From Actinomycetota bacterium (GTDB lineage: Bacteria > Actinomycetota > Humimicrobiia > Humimicrobiales > Humimicrobiaceae), in the NCBI GenBank assembly GCA_003155275.1, contig PMCC01000049.1, positions 424 to 15,928 of the forward strand: a stretch of 15,505 bases of DNA, given 5' to 3'. The notes below the pieces were generated by a model. The model was not told where the DNA came from. It saw nothing but the letters and a program-made list of their open reading frames with translations, and did not search any database. The position numbers and the translations under genes were made by a program. Numbering within the stretch: the stretch's first letter is position 1; the number at the start of each line of letters is the position of its first letter. This document shows, one piece after another, positions 1 through 7,976 of this stretch.

Positions 1-792
1 GGGCTGATGTCGCCTGAATCGGGAACAATCAGTACCGGGGAAACAGTCAGGATAGCTTATTACCGCCAGAATAATGAGGGCATGGATACTTCTTTACGAA
101 TGATAGATCTCATAAAACAAACAGCTGAAATCGTTGAAACTGGCAATGGAACAACAATATCAGCCGGCCAGATGCTCGAGAGGCTGCTGTTTGATTCAAA
201 CCAGCAGTATAGCCTTATTAAAAACCTTTCAGGCGGGGAGAGGCGAAGGTTAATGCTGGCAAAGGTCCTTATGGAAAAACCAAATGTTCTTTTGCTTGAT
301 GAGCCGACCAACGACCTTGATATCCAAACGCTGGAAGTTCTTGAGGAGTACATTGAATATTTCCGGGGGGTTGTAGTTGTTGCATCCCACGACAGGTATT
401 TTCTTGATAAGACCACTGACAGACTACTGGCAATTAAAAGCGGCGGTATTATCCAGCCCTTTAATAATGTCGACACTTATTTGAAAAGCATTGCCATTCA
501 GGAGGAAAAGGTGAAGCCCTTTGCCAAAGCATTAAAGCAGCCGGATGCGGACTTAAAAAAGTTAAAGTTCACTTTTGCAGAAAGCAGGGAATTTGCGGTA
601 ATAGACAGCGAGATCGGGAAACTGGAAGCAGAAATTGCTGACCTTTCAATAGAAATGAATAAATGCTGGTCCAATTATGTAAGGATGCGGGAACTTACGG
701 CAAAGCAAAAAGCCCTCCAGGTTCAGCTGGCAGAAAAAATGGACAGATGGGTGCATCTTCACGAGATCGCCGAGCAAATGAAGAATAGGTGA
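1..792 (+). CDS. Uup-like ABC-F ATPase, C-terminal part (5' end outside window)
   Basis: The frame is open from base 1, so this is the C-terminal 263 residues of a longer protein. Visible motifs belong to a second ABC nucleotide-binding domain: the signature LSGGE (near residue 76), Walker B LLLDEPTNDLD directly followed by the D-loop, and the H-switch SHDRYFLD. The Walker A lies before the window. After the ATPase domain comes a charged region with KKLKFTFAESREF and then heptad-like helices, matching the C-terminal coiled-coil extension of Uup-type ABC-F proteins. ABC-F proteins have no membrane segments; they bind ribosomes or, for Uup, are linked to translation and to branched DNA intermediates. 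The stop TGA at 790-792 is followed by no clear terminator. It has no evident functional link to the downstream catabolic genes. ABC-F family is certain; the Uup subgroup is likely because of the C-terminal extension. Confidence 0.9.
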   Translation, partial: GLMSPESGTISTGETVRIAYYRQNNEGMDTSLRMIDLIKQTAEIVETGNGTTISAGQMLERLLFDSNQQYSLIKNLSGGERRRLMLAKVLMEKPNVLLLDEPTNDLDIQTLEVLEEYIEYFRGVVVVASHDRYFLDKTTDRLLAIKSGGIIQPFNNVDTYLKSIAIQEEKVKPFAKALKQPDADLKKLKFTFAESREFAVIDSEIGKLEAEIADLSIEMNKCWSNYVRMRELTAKQKALQVQLAEKMDRWVHLHEIAEQMKNR

Positions 793-819
793 TCTTCGGT
801 ATTAAATATTACTTTCTGT

Positions 820-848
820 TTGACATCATACAAGTTATAATGTAAGAT
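820..848 (+). promoter_or_regulatory. Sigma-70-type promoter of the deacetylase/oxidoreductase unit
   Basis: A perfect -35 box TTGACA (820-825), a 17-nt spacer and a -10 box TAAGAT (843-848) lie immediately before a LacI-type operator at 848-863. The expected start is near 855, inside the operator, giving a leader of roughly 87 nt before the ATG at 942. A perfect TATAAT at 836-841 is also present but only 10 nt from the -35 box, too close to pair with it. Confidence 0.65.
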
Positions 849-863
849 TGGTAACGTTGCCAA
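848..863 (+). promoter_or_regulatory. LacI-type operator, copy 1
   Basis: TTGGTAACGTTGCCAA is a near-perfect palindrome with a central CpG, the hallmark of LacI/PurR-family operators (the hinge-helix leucine intercalates at the central CpG). It overlaps the -10 end and expected transcription start of the promoter at 820-848, so a bound repressor would block transcription of the deacetylase unit. The same sequence recurs at 10437-10452 and, inverted, at 9097-9112. Confidence 0.85.
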
Positions 864-941
864 TAATAAGATTTGATATTCTTAAGTCGGAAAAAACTAT
901 TTCTTTAAAAGCTTTTTTTAATTATTTTAGAGAGGTGAATT

Positions 942-1847
942 ATGGAAAAGTATATAATTTTTGGTTTTGACATGGAGACTGATATCGGAAGTTATCTAAA
1001 GACCTATAATGGGGTAAAATACGGAACCGGTAGAATATTATCCGTATTAAAGAAGTATGGCATTGATGCCACTTTTTTGTTTACAGGTGATACGGCTTTA
1101 AACAATCCTGAAAAAGTGGTTGAAATCGCTGAGGCCGGATTCGAAGTCGGATGTCACAGCTTAAAACATGAAACAGTCGGTGATGCAGCTTTCAATATGC
1201 CCAATGACAGCCCTATCCTTGAATCTGAGCTGGAGGGAAGGCTGATAGAGAATATAAGGATTGTAAAAGCGCTCTCAAAGCAGCAGCCCGTTACTTTCAG
1301 GGCTCCGAGATTATGGCAGGGGCAGGGGCAGATAAAAATCCTGGAAAAATTGGGTTTTAAAGCCGATGCTTCCTACTCACTTTCTGCCCACAAAAAACAG
1401 CTCCTGCCTTATCACCCGTCAGGGGATAACTGGCTGGAAAAGGGCAATATGAATATCCTGGAAATTCCCAACTTTGCATTCCTTGATGACAAAAACGACT
1501 ACAGCAAGTATTTCTGCGGAAATGACCAGTGGCCGCTGTTAAGATTGCTGGGAGCAGATTTCGTTTTTGAAACACAGAAATATGTGATTGAAAAACAAAG
1601 CAAACTTTCAGATATCTGCGTCCTTTTATTTTACCTGCACCCATGGGAATTTGAGAAAATGCCCCAAAAATTTGAATATGACGAAGGAACCTTTATCTTT
1701 AAGCCCGAACTTTCAAAAAATTGCGGCGATTTTACCGTTAAAGCGCTTGATGATTATATAGATGCCTGCTTGAATGACGGTTTCAAATTTACATCATGTA
1801 TCAAATTCTGTGAAATCTGGAAAAAATATGAACAACAAAATCGATAA
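942..1847 (+). CDS. Polysaccharide deacetylase family protein (NodB homology domain)
   Basis: This 301-residue protein has no signal peptide or membrane segment, so it is probably cytosolic. NodB-fold (carbohydrate esterase 4-like) motifs appear in order: FDMETD (D10, the catalytic-base region of motif 1), H72-x3-H76 in CHSLKHE (two metal-binding histidines), FRAPRLW (R120, motif 3), a DASYS strand (142-146) and LHPWEF (H233, motif 5 histidine). These enzymes hydrolyse N-acetyl groups of amino sugars or related amides with a divalent metal. Motif 1 has D-x-E instead of the usual D-D, a variant common in cytosolic NodB relatives. The start is supported by AGAGGTG at 931-937, 4 nt before the ATG. 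It is the first gene of a two-gene unit; the next start is 18 nt after its stop. The operator at 848-863 implies control by the LacI protein of this locus. Fold is near certain; the substrate is unknown, and an amidase/allantoinase-like role is possible. Confidence 0.88.
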   Translation: MEKYIIFGFDMETDIGSYLKTYNGVKYGTGRILSVLKKYGIDATFLFTGDTALNNPEKVVEIAEAGFEVGCHSLKHETVGDAAFNMPNDSPILESELEGRLIENIRIVKALSKQQPVTFRAPRLWQGQGQIKILEKLGFKADASYSLSAHKKQLLPYHPSGDNWLEKGNMNILEIPNFAFLDDKNDYSKYFCGNDQWPLLRLLGADFVFETQKYVIEKQSKLSDICVLLFYLHPWEFEKMPQKFEYDEGTFIFKPELSKNCGDFTVKALDDYIDACLNDGFKFTSCIKFCEIWKKYEQQNR

Positions 1848-1865
1848 TAAATCAAGGAGACAGAT

Positions 1866-2846
1866 ATGGCAGAAAAAAAATTAGGCGTGGGTTTTATTGG
1901 TGCCGGCGGTATATCGATTATACACGGAGAAGCAATAAAGGCAAATAAAAATGCAAAACTTGTTGGGATCTGGAACAGGACCCGGTCAAGGGCAGAAGAA
2001 AGAGCAAAACAATTTTCATGCAAGTCATATAAAGAACCGCAGGATTTAGTCAATGATCCGGAAATCGATGTTGTTTTTATCCTTACAAATCTTGAGACAC
2101 ATCTGGATTTTGCCAGGCTTGCTATTGAAAAAGGCAAGCACGTCCTGATTGAAAAACCGGTTGGCATGTCGGTAAACGAAATAAAAGAGATAAAAAAATG
2201 CGCTGAAAAAGCCGGGATTATCTGCATGCCGGGCCATAATGTTATTTATGAAGACGGAATTTTGCGGATTAAAAAAATGATAGACAGCGGCGAAATTGGA
2301 ACATTGACTTCATTTTATTACCTTTTTAATGCTTTTCACAGTGAGGAGCTTGCACAGCTTTACCCCGGTGTCATAAGACAAATATTGACCCACCATATTT
2401 ATACAATGTTATATCTTGCCGGCGATCCCAAGCAGGTTATGGCAATGAAAACATGCCTGCATTATGCAAAACTTACAAGAGAAGATATAGCCATGGTCAA
2501 TTTAAAGCTTGAAAATGATGCATTGGCTCATTTGGAAGTCAGTTTTGCTGCAGATGATTTGTCTTCAGACCCCTGGACCTTACTAATTAAAGTCCTTGGG
2601 ACCGAAGGCTCGGCAAGATACTCCTGGCAGGACTGGGTATTGGCCAAAAAAGGGATAACGCATTCAAGGGTCTATGTCGCGTATCCTGAAGGTATTAAAA
2701 ATGAAGTCAACCATTTTATTGATATTTGTTTAAATGGAGGGAAGCCCCTTTCAACAATCGATGATGCAATAAAAGCGCAGATGATTATGGATGCTGTAGA
2801 ACTTTCAATAGAAAATAATAGCGGAGTAGATATAAAATTTACATAA
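1866..2846 (+). CDS. Gfo/Idh/MocA family NAD(P)-dependent oxidoreductase
   Basis: The 326-residue protein has an N-terminal Rossmann fold with the dinucleotide-binding loop GAGGIS (12-17) and WNRT (36-39) at the end of beta-2, which contacts the cofactor ribose. The family-defining EKPVG (96-100), with lysine 97, follows. The C-terminal alpha/beta domain carries THHIYT (175-180) at the site of the usual catalytic histidine; the aspartate commonly seen three or four residues later is not present. Relatives oxidise or reduce a hydroxyl of sugars, inositols, amino sugars or their derivatives. The SD AAGGAGA (1854-1860) lies 5 nt before the ATG. It is co-transcribed with the deacetylase upstream, which suggests that the two act on the same or consecutive intermediates. 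The gene ends 121 nt before the convergent M81 gene. The family call is firm; substrate and direction are not determined. Confidence 0.9.
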   Translation: MAEKKLGVGFIGAGGISIIHGEAIKANKNAKLVGIWNRTRSRAEERAKQFSCKSYKEPQDLVNDPEIDVVFILTNLETHLDFARLAIEKGKHVLIEKPVGMSVNEIKEIKKCAEKAGIICMPGHNVIYEDGILRIKKMIDSGEIGTLTSFYYLFNAFHSEELAQLYPGVIRQILTHHIYTMLYLAGDPKQVMAMKTCLHYAKLTREDIAMVNLKLENDALAHLEVSFAADDLSSDPWTLLIKVLGTEGSARYSWQDWVLAKKGITHSRVYVAYPEGIKNEVNHFIDICLNGGKPLSTIDDAIKAQMIMDAVELSIENNSGVDIKFT

Positions 2847-2858
2847 CCACATAATCAG

Positions 2859-2949
2859 TTTGTGCCAAATAATTGGCTGAAATTTTAAATTTTTAAAATA
2901 ATTCCTTCTGAATAAACTAAAATTTTTTTCAAAATAGAGAATTATTCAG
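2859..2949. terminator. Candidate bidirectional termination region between convergent genes
   Basis: The 121-bp gap between the oxidoreductase (+) and M81 (-) stops holds two inverted repeats: GCCAA/TTGGC with an ATAA loop at 2864-2877 (extendable to 2859-2882 by TTT/AAA across a 2-nt mismatch), followed by an A/T-rich run; and CTGAATAA (2908-2915) with TTATTCAG (2942-2949). Neither is a strong GC-rich stem. Position and A/T runs make a terminator function plausible but unproven. Confidence 0.35.
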
Positions 2950-2967
2950 CAGTAAATAATTGATATT

Positions 2968-4392
2968 TCACATAAAATTATCATCAAGCGGATACATCGG
3001 TCGGCGGATGTTTTTGTGCCCCATGTCTGCCAGTTGTTCCGTACTTGCGCCAGGCGTTAAAGCAAGAATAGCTTTAGGGGCAATTTTTGCCAAATCCGGA
3101 TAAAGATAGCCAAGCTTTACTATTATAATACCATAATCATCAATGTTTACTCCCACAGACTCAAATATCTCACGTCGAATAAGCGCTGTGCGTTTTTCTG
3201 TTATTATAATTGTTATATTCCCTGTATTGACAACTGCAGCGCGCCCTGCATCCTCGCCATACCAGCCTAAAATATTTCCCCTGTGAATAAGCTTGCAAGT
3301 GATTCCTGCCTGCTCGCTTTTTATATCCAGCGAAGCACCCAATGTCAATTCCATTACATCCCCGACTTCTGCTGAAAAACATTTGGCGACCGCCCCGCAG
3401 TCAGCAATCCCGCCAATAAGCACACTCTTTTTTAAGTTCCCTTCAATGACCCTGTTTAACATATAGGCATTATCCCCTGCCGCACCGGCTGTTGTGTTAT
3501 CGCCACTGTCAGATATGTAAACCTGCCTATGGCAGGACTTTTCTGCAATTTCCAATGCCATGGCAGCATCAACTGCTTCGATTTCAAATTTAAATTCGTA
3601 CCGTCTGTCGTAAAACATTCGCGCGAGCCTATCGGCTTCTTTCCGGGCCAGTTCCCCGTCACTCTCATGAATAACAATTATGGACGGCCCTGTATATTCT
3701 GAATCAACCCATGGCTGGCCGTTAAACACCTCTGCACATAAAAAGCCCTGAGCGGCGTCTGTGATGTTTGCCTGCCTAAAAATAGATTTGAGAGGTTCAT
3801 TATCTGTCTGCACCATATCTCCCGGCACTATCACATTTGCGCGGGCGATTTTTGGTTTTGGCAGAATATTCCTTCTTATGCATTCAAGCAGTAATTTTGC
3901 GGCTTTCCTCTCTGTTTGCACCATATCACGATGCGGAGCGGTCCTGTATCCGCATATGATATTTGCAAGATTTACGATTTCATCGGTATTGTTAGCATGG
4001 AAATCAAGCGCAGCTGCAATTGGAATATCATAACCGGTTATCTTTCGAATACTTTCCAGCAAATGTTTTTCACCGGAACCTATGCCTTGTACAAACATTG
4101 CTCCGTGAAGATATAGCCAGACTCCGTCAATGCCGCCAATACTTTCTTTTTGGATTATATCAGTGATTTTCCGCTCAAACTGCAGGAAATCCTTTTTTAC
4201 CACCATACCACCCGGCAAAGCATTGCAATATAATGTAGGGATTATCTGCGCACCGGCATTTTTAAATATGTCAACGACATCTATTTTGCCCAGCATATCT
4301 TCTCCAAACGCACATACAAAGTCTTCATATGTGGTTGGAATTGGACTGAGCGTATTTGTTTCCTGCTGAAGTGAGGCAACCGCAATTCTCAT
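2968..4392 (-). CDS. M81 family metallohydrolase (MlrC-like)
   Basis: The 474-residue protein opens with QQETNTLSP (9-17), matching the family's HETNTFSP motif but with Q10 in place of His. LHGAM (95-99), LDFHAN (129-134; D130, H132) and GYRTAPHRD (148-156; H154) supply the D-x-H...H set expected for the zinc site of MlrC-type enzymes. SGDNTTAGAAGDN (296-308) corresponds to the conserved DNPGGGAPGD-like loop at the start of the C-terminal MlrC domain. Full length matches the family. MlrC itself cleaves linearised microcystin; most members are uncharacterised and occur beside transporters. The ATG overlaps the upstream permease stop as ATGA (4392-4389), so translation is coupled, and an AGGAG at 4412-4408 is distant but present. 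As the last gene of the importer operon it probably processes the imported compound in the cytosol. The family call is firm; the substrate is unknown. Confidence 0.88.
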   Translation of the reverse strand: MRIAVASLQQETNTLSPIPTTYEDFVCAFGEDMLGKIDVVDIFKNAGAQIIPTLYCNALPGGMVVKKDFLQFERKITDIIQKESIGGIDGVWLYLHGAMFVQGIGSGEKHLLESIRKITGYDIPIAAALDFHANNTDEIVNLANIICGYRTAPHRDMVQTERKAAKLLLECIRRNILPKPKIARANVIVPGDMVQTDNEPLKSIFRQANITDAAQGFLCAEVFNGQPWVDSEYTGPSIIVIHESDGELARKEADRLARMFYDRRYEFKFEIEAVDAAMALEIAEKSCHRQVYISDSGDNTTAGAAGDNAYMLNRVIEGNLKKSVLIGGIADCGAVAKCFSAEVGDVMELTLGASLDIKSEQAGITCKLIHRGNILGWYGEDAGRAAVVNTGNITIIITEKRTALIRREIFESVGVNIDDYGIIIVKLGYLYPDLAKIAPKAILALTPGASTEQLADMGHKNIRRPMYPLDDNFM

Positions 4393-5378
4393 TTTCTGAT
4401 GTTTCCACTCCTGTTTAAATATGCATCTGCGGCAACAACAACAACCAATACCAAACCTTTTATTAAAGTTTGATAATATGCCTGCAATCCTAGAAATATC
4501 AGCGCTTTGTACAATATCCCAAGCACCAACATTCCAAGAAAAGTCTTTGCAACACTACCGCTTCCTCCGGATAAGGACGTCCCTCCGATAACGGTTGCCG
4601 CAACTGCAGTTAACGCCAGATCAGTTCCATACAATACGGAACCTGCCCTGACTTGGGAAACAAGCATTATGCCGGCAAGCGCGGAAGCAAACCCGATAAT
4701 TACAAAAACCATATATTTATAAAATAATGTTTTAATGCCTGACAGCTTTGCTACAACTGCATTTCCGCCTGTCGCAAAAATATTCCTTCCGAACCTCGTA
4801 TATTTCATCACAAAAAATGCAATAGCCACAAAAACTACATATATATAAACCAAATATGGTATCCCAAGTAAAGCGCCTGTTCCCATTTTTGCAATAAACC
4901 CATTTGAAGTGCTAACCATTTTCCCATCAGTAAAGACCAAGGCAACGCCTTTAATGATTATCATCATTCCCAAAGTTGTGATAAATGAATTTATCTTAAG
5001 TCTCGTCACAATAAGACCATTTACACTTCCAATTATCATACCAGAAATCAAAGTGACAATAGCTGCAGCTAATATTCCCAGGGCTGACCCACCCCAACGA
5101 TTAAGTAAAGTGCAAAAAAGTATTTGTGACCAGATAAATGTTGAACTTGCGCTTAAGTCAAATTCGCCGCAAATAATGGCAATTGTCATTGTGCAGGCAA
5201 CAACGCCATATACCGATATGTCCATAAACAGATTTCTTACGTTTGAAAGCCCCAGAAAGTTTGGTTTTAATATCCCAATCACTATAGAAAACAAAAGGAA
5301 TATAATAAAAACCGGTTGTTCCACAATAAATCTTTTTATATTGAAGGATTTCTTTAAGCCTTGCGATTGTTGATTCAT
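4389..5378 (-). CDS. Sugar-type ABC transporter permease (second permease, RbsC-like)
   Basis: This 329-residue integral membrane protein of the BPD_transp_2 family has about eight to ten hydrophobic segments. The charged N-terminus is followed by PVFIIFLLFSIVIGI. Family landmarks are GEFDLSAS (about 90-97, the IDLSVG-like loop), a conserved FITTLG, and VIGGTSLSGGSGSV (about 264-277), the cytoplasmic coupling region that contacts the ATPase. It overlaps the preceding permease by ATGA (5378-5375) and the following M81 gene by ATGA (4392-4389). GGGG in the upstream gene's end supplies an SD. It is expected to pair with the other permease as a heterodimeric channel, since each is full length and they are clearly different in sequence. 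The family is certain; the ligand is unknown. Confidence 0.92.
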   Translation of the reverse strand: MNQQSQGLKKSFNIKRFIVEQPVFIIFLLFSIVIGILKPNFLGLSNVRNLFMDISVYGVVACTMTIAIICGEFDLSASSTFIWSQILFCTLLNRWGGSALGILAAAIVTLISGMIIGSVNGLIVTRLKINSFITTLGMMIIIKGVALVFTDGKMVSTSNGFIAKMGTGALLGIPYLVYIYVVFVAIAFFVMKYTRFGRNIFATGGNAVVAKLSGIKTLFYKYMVFVIIGFASALAGIMLVSQVRAGSVLYGTDLALTAVAATVIGGTSLSGGSGSVAKTFLGMLVLGILYKALIFLGLQAYYQTLIKGLVLVVVVAADAYLNRSGNIRK

Positions 5379-6370
5379 GATACCAACCCCTTTATTGCAG
5401 CGCCTCTGTTTAATCCATCAAGCCCGACTGCAAGTATGATAATTGCTCCCCGGACTATAAGCTGTGCATATGCATTTACACCGACAACATTTAACGCATT
5501 TGCAAGTATACCCACCACGAGAACACCTAATATGGTTTTATGGATACCACCCGAACCTCCCATTAAGCTTGTCCCGCCGATTACAACAGCAGCTATTGCA
5601 TCCAATTCATAACCGGTACCCTGGAGAGGTGATGCAGAATATACCCGTGAAGTGATGATTATTCCTGCAAGACCTGCACACATTCCGCAAATCATGTGGT
5701 TTATTACACGCAATTGTTTGACTTTTATTCCTGCCATTTTTGCCACATTCATATTTGCGCCAAGAAAATATGTCTGTCTGCCAAAATTTGTTTTTGCAAG
5801 GCCAAGCTGCATTACAATTGCCAGGCCCGCAAAAATCAAAATAGGAGAAAGCCCGGTTCCTAATTTTGAATACAATTGCTCTGGAAATCTCCCAAATATA
5901 AATTGTCCCCCGGTAACCAGCAGTGCAAGCGCTCCCACGACTATCTGCATGGAATATGTGATTATAAATGATTCACCCAGCCGTCCATTGATTGTAGCCA
6001 GTATCACTCCATTTGCTAATCCTACCAGACCACCGGCAGTTACAGCCGCAATTACTGCAATAACTGCTGCTACATCAGCATTTCCCGTAACGCCGATTGA
6101 ATTCATTATCATAATAGCGATAACGCCTGCAAGTGATACAGTGGAGCCCAATGACAGATCCATGCCTCCTGCAACCATTACATAGGTCATACCCAATGCG
6201 CATAAACCGATAGCTGAAGATTGGCGCAATATATTCAGTAAATTATTTCCTGTAAAAAAGGCCGGTTCAACTATTGATACAATAATAATTATTACCACCA
6301 AACCTATCATTACGCCATAATTCCGGAGCGTTGAACCAATATTTATTTTATTTTTAATTGTTTCCACCAT
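5375..6370 (-). CDS. Sugar-type ABC transporter permease (first permease, RbsC-like)
   Basis: The 331-residue polytopic membrane protein has the BPD_transp_2 signature: after an amphipathic N-terminus comes a segment of repeated Ile/Val, then MVAGGMDLSLGS (about 65-76), TYSMQIVVG in place of the usual TLG-type helix, and VIGGTSLMGGSGG (about 265-277), the ATPase-coupling loop. Its ATG (6370-6368) lies 14 nt inside the end of the ATPase gene, with a strong SD (GGAGGGGGAG) directly upstream, so the two are translationally coupled. It ends by overlapping the second permease (ATGA). It acts in the cytoplasmic membrane as half of the translocation channel of the importer. The family is certain; substrate specificity cannot be read from it. 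Confidence 0.92.
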   Translation of the reverse strand: MVETIKNKINIGSTLRNYGVMIGLVVIIIIVSIVEPAFFTGNNLLNILRQSSAIGLCALGMTYVMVAGGMDLSLGSTVSLAGVIAIMIMNSIGVTGNADVAAVIAVIAAVTAGGLVGLANGVILATINGRLGESFIITYSMQIVVGALALLVTGGQFIFGRFPEQLYSKLGTGLSPILIFAGLAIVMQLGLAKTNFGRQTYFLGANMNVAKMAGIKVKQLRVINHMICGMCAGLAGIIITSRVYSASPLQGTGYELDAIAAVVIGGTSLMGGSGGIHKTILGVLVVGILANALNVVGVNAYAQLIVRGAIIILAVGLDGLNRGAAIKGLVS

Positions 6371-7841
6371 TCTCCCCCTCCGACCTTATGATCATATGCA
6401 TTACTGCTTCAGCTGATAATTCATCACGGGAAAGTTCACCTTTTTTTTTGCCTTCGTTTAAAACAATAACCCTGTCACTCATGCCCAAAACTTCGGGAAG
6501 TTCAGAAGATATCATAATAATAGATTTCCCCTGCTCTGCAAGTTGGTTAATAAGCAAATAAATCTCATATTTTGCACCGACATCTATTCCTCTTGTAGGT
6601 TCGTCGAGTATTAATATATCAACATCCGAAAATAACCATTTTGCCAGTACAACTTTTTGTTGGTTTCCGCCCGAAAGATTTATTGTCAGTTGGTTTATTG
6701 AAGGAGTCCTTACACCAAGTTCATCTGAAAATTGCTGGGCATATTGTTTTTCCAATCTGTTTATTAATATTCCGGATTTGGATACTTTTGGAAGATTTGT
6801 TATAGTTATATTTTTGGATATATTAAAATCAAGGACCAGTCCTGTTTCTTTTCTGTCTTCTGTTAAAAGACCGATGGAATTGCTTTTACCGTCATAAGTT
6901 GAATGAATCGCTACCTTTTTCCCTTTTACCATTATAATACCGTCATCATGTTTTTCTGCTCCGAATATTGCTTCTGCAAGCTCAGTCCTGCCTGAACCTA
7001 CAAGCCCTGCGATTCCCAGCACTTCACCTTTTCGTAAATTAAATGTAACTCCTTTAACTATACCTCTTCTTGTCAGATTTTGAACATCCAACACAATTTC
7101 GCCCGGCACTGTATTTCGCTTTGGAAATTCCATATCAACACTGCGTCCGACCATTAATTCAATTATTTTATTTTTGGAAATACTTGATACCGGCTGAGTA
7201 TCAATGATTTGTCCATCACGAAGTATGGTAACCGTTTGGCAAATACTGTAGATTTCTTCCAGCTTATGGGATATGTATATAATGGTTATCCCTTCGCTTT
7301 TAAGTTTTTTTACAATCTCAAATAATTTTTCTATTTCATTTGTTGTAAGAGACGATGTTGGTTCGTCCATTACTATGAGCTTTGCATCAAATGACAGCGC
7401 TTTTGCTATCTCAACAAGTTGTTTTTGTGCAGCGCTCAAATCTATTATTTTTTCAGTTACGCTAAAATTAAAACCTAATTCATCAATTAAAGCCTGGGCA
7501 TCCTGATTGACTTGTTTCCACGCAATCCTGCCTGCCCTTATTTTTAACCTGTTTAAATAAATATTTTCAGCTGCTGTAAGCGTATTTATTAAATTAAATT
7601 CCTGGAATATAAACCCTATGCCTTTTGCCTGGGCTTCTTTCGTATCTTTAAACCTACATGGCTGGCCATCTACTATTATTTCTCCTGTATCAGCATATAA
7701 AACTCCATTCAATATTTTCATAAGCGTTGATTTTCCAGCGCCATTTTCACCAACAAGACCATGTATGGAGCCGCGAGCAACACTGAATGTTACATCATCC
7801 AGCGCGCGTACGCCCGGAAATGTTTTTGTAATACCTTTCAT
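6354..7841 (-). CDS. Sugar-type ABC transporter ATPase (two-domain, RbsA-like)
   Basis: The protein has two tandem ABC domains. Domain 1 has Walker A GENGAGKST (31-39), a degenerate signature LSAAQ (135-139) and Walker B IVMDEP (156-161). Domain 2 has a degenerate P-loop GLVGSGRTE (279-287), the signature LSGGN (389-393) and Walker B LDEPTRGID (412-420). This asymmetry is typical of RbsA/MglA/XylG proteins that power carbohydrate-type importers. The coordinates use the first canonical start, ATG 7841, but it has no SD in range. The frame remains open upstream and encodes ADYIIE in front of MKGITKTFPGV, the usual N-terminus of the family. A strong SD, GGGAGGGGG (7877-7869), sits 6 nt before an ATA codon at 7862-7860 in place of the expected ATG. 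The real start is therefore probably 7862 (502 residues). The gene follows the binding-protein gene after a hairpin and overlaps the next permease by 17 nt. Confidence 0.93.
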   Translation of the reverse strand: MKGITKTFPGVRALDDVTFSVARGSIHGLVGENGAGKSTLMKILNGVLYADTGEIIVDGQPCRFKDTKEAQAKGIGFIFQEFNLINTLTAAENIYLNRLKIRAGRIAWKQVNQDAQALIDELGFNFSVTEKIIDLSAAQKQLVEIAKALSFDAKLIVMDEPTSSLTTNEIEKLFEIVKKLKSEGITIIYISHKLEEIYSICQTVTILRDGQIIDTQPVSSISKNKIIELMVGRSVDMEFPKRNTVPGEIVLDVQNLTRRGIVKGVTFNLRKGEVLGIAGLVGSGRTELAEAIFGAEKHDDGIIMVKGKKVAIHSTYDGKSNSIGLLTEDRKETGLVLDFNISKNITITNLPKVSKSGILINRLEKQYAQQFSDELGVRTPSINQLTINLSGGNQQKVVLAKWLFSDVDILILDEPTRGIDVGAKYEIYLLINQLAEQGKSIIMISSELPEVLGMSDRVIVLNEGKKKGELSRDELSAEAVMHMIIRSEGENGGNN

Positions 7842-7868
7842 TTCAATGATGTAATCAGCTATTTTTAT

Positions 7869-7877
7869 CCCCCTCCC
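7869..7877 (-). promoter_or_regulatory. Strong Shine-Dalgarno of the ATPase gene, pointing to an ATA start
   Basis: GGGAGGGGG on the minus strand is followed by ATAAAA and then the codon ATA (7862-7860). The first ATG (7841) is 27 nt away, too far for this SD. No ATG, GTG, TTG or CTG codon exists in frame between 7841 and the upstream in-frame stop at 7904-7902. Confidence 0.6.
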
Positions 7878-7887
7878 TGCTTTACTT

Positions 7888-7925
7888 ATCCAAAAGGCTA
7901 ATTAGTTAAAATTAGCCTTTTGGAT
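7888..7925 (-). promoter_or_regulatory. Perfect 16-bp intercistronic hairpin after the binding-protein gene
   Basis: ATCCAAAAGGCTAATT (7888-7903) and its exact complement (7910-7925) flank a 6-nt loop. It lies between the binding-protein stop (7977) and the ATPase SD. In the transcribed (minus) direction it is not followed by a U run but by AAGTAAAGCAGG and the SD, so it is not a standard intrinsic terminator. In binding-protein-first ABC operons such hairpins usually protect the 3' end of the binding-protein message, giving more of it than of the membrane components. Partial attenuation is an alternative. Confidence 0.7.
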
Positions 7926-7976
7926 TTAAATAATATTAACTTTTGCTTTACTGAAATACAAATATGTTTTTAAGAT

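Noticed and set aside
60..476. 138-codon frame antisense to the Uup-like gene
   Set aside because: It lies wholly within a frame carrying ABC signature and Walker B motifs, and its Ser/Arg-rich product is unlike any family I know.
836..841. Perfect TATAAT upstream of the deacetylase unit
   Set aside because: It is only 10 nt from TTGACA, too short for a sigma-70 spacer. The TAAGAT seven bases later pairs at 17 nt and matches the layout of the other operator-bearing promoters.
4909..6185. Long open frames on the plus strand opposite the two permease genes
   Set aside because: They are antisense shadows of the permease genes: no SD, proline/isoleucine-rich low-quality translations, and the minus-strand frames carry clear family motifs.
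7888..7925. Hairpin as an intrinsic terminator
   Set aside because: No T run follows on the transcribed strand, and the next gene's SD begins 10 nt later, so full termination would silence the rest of the operon.
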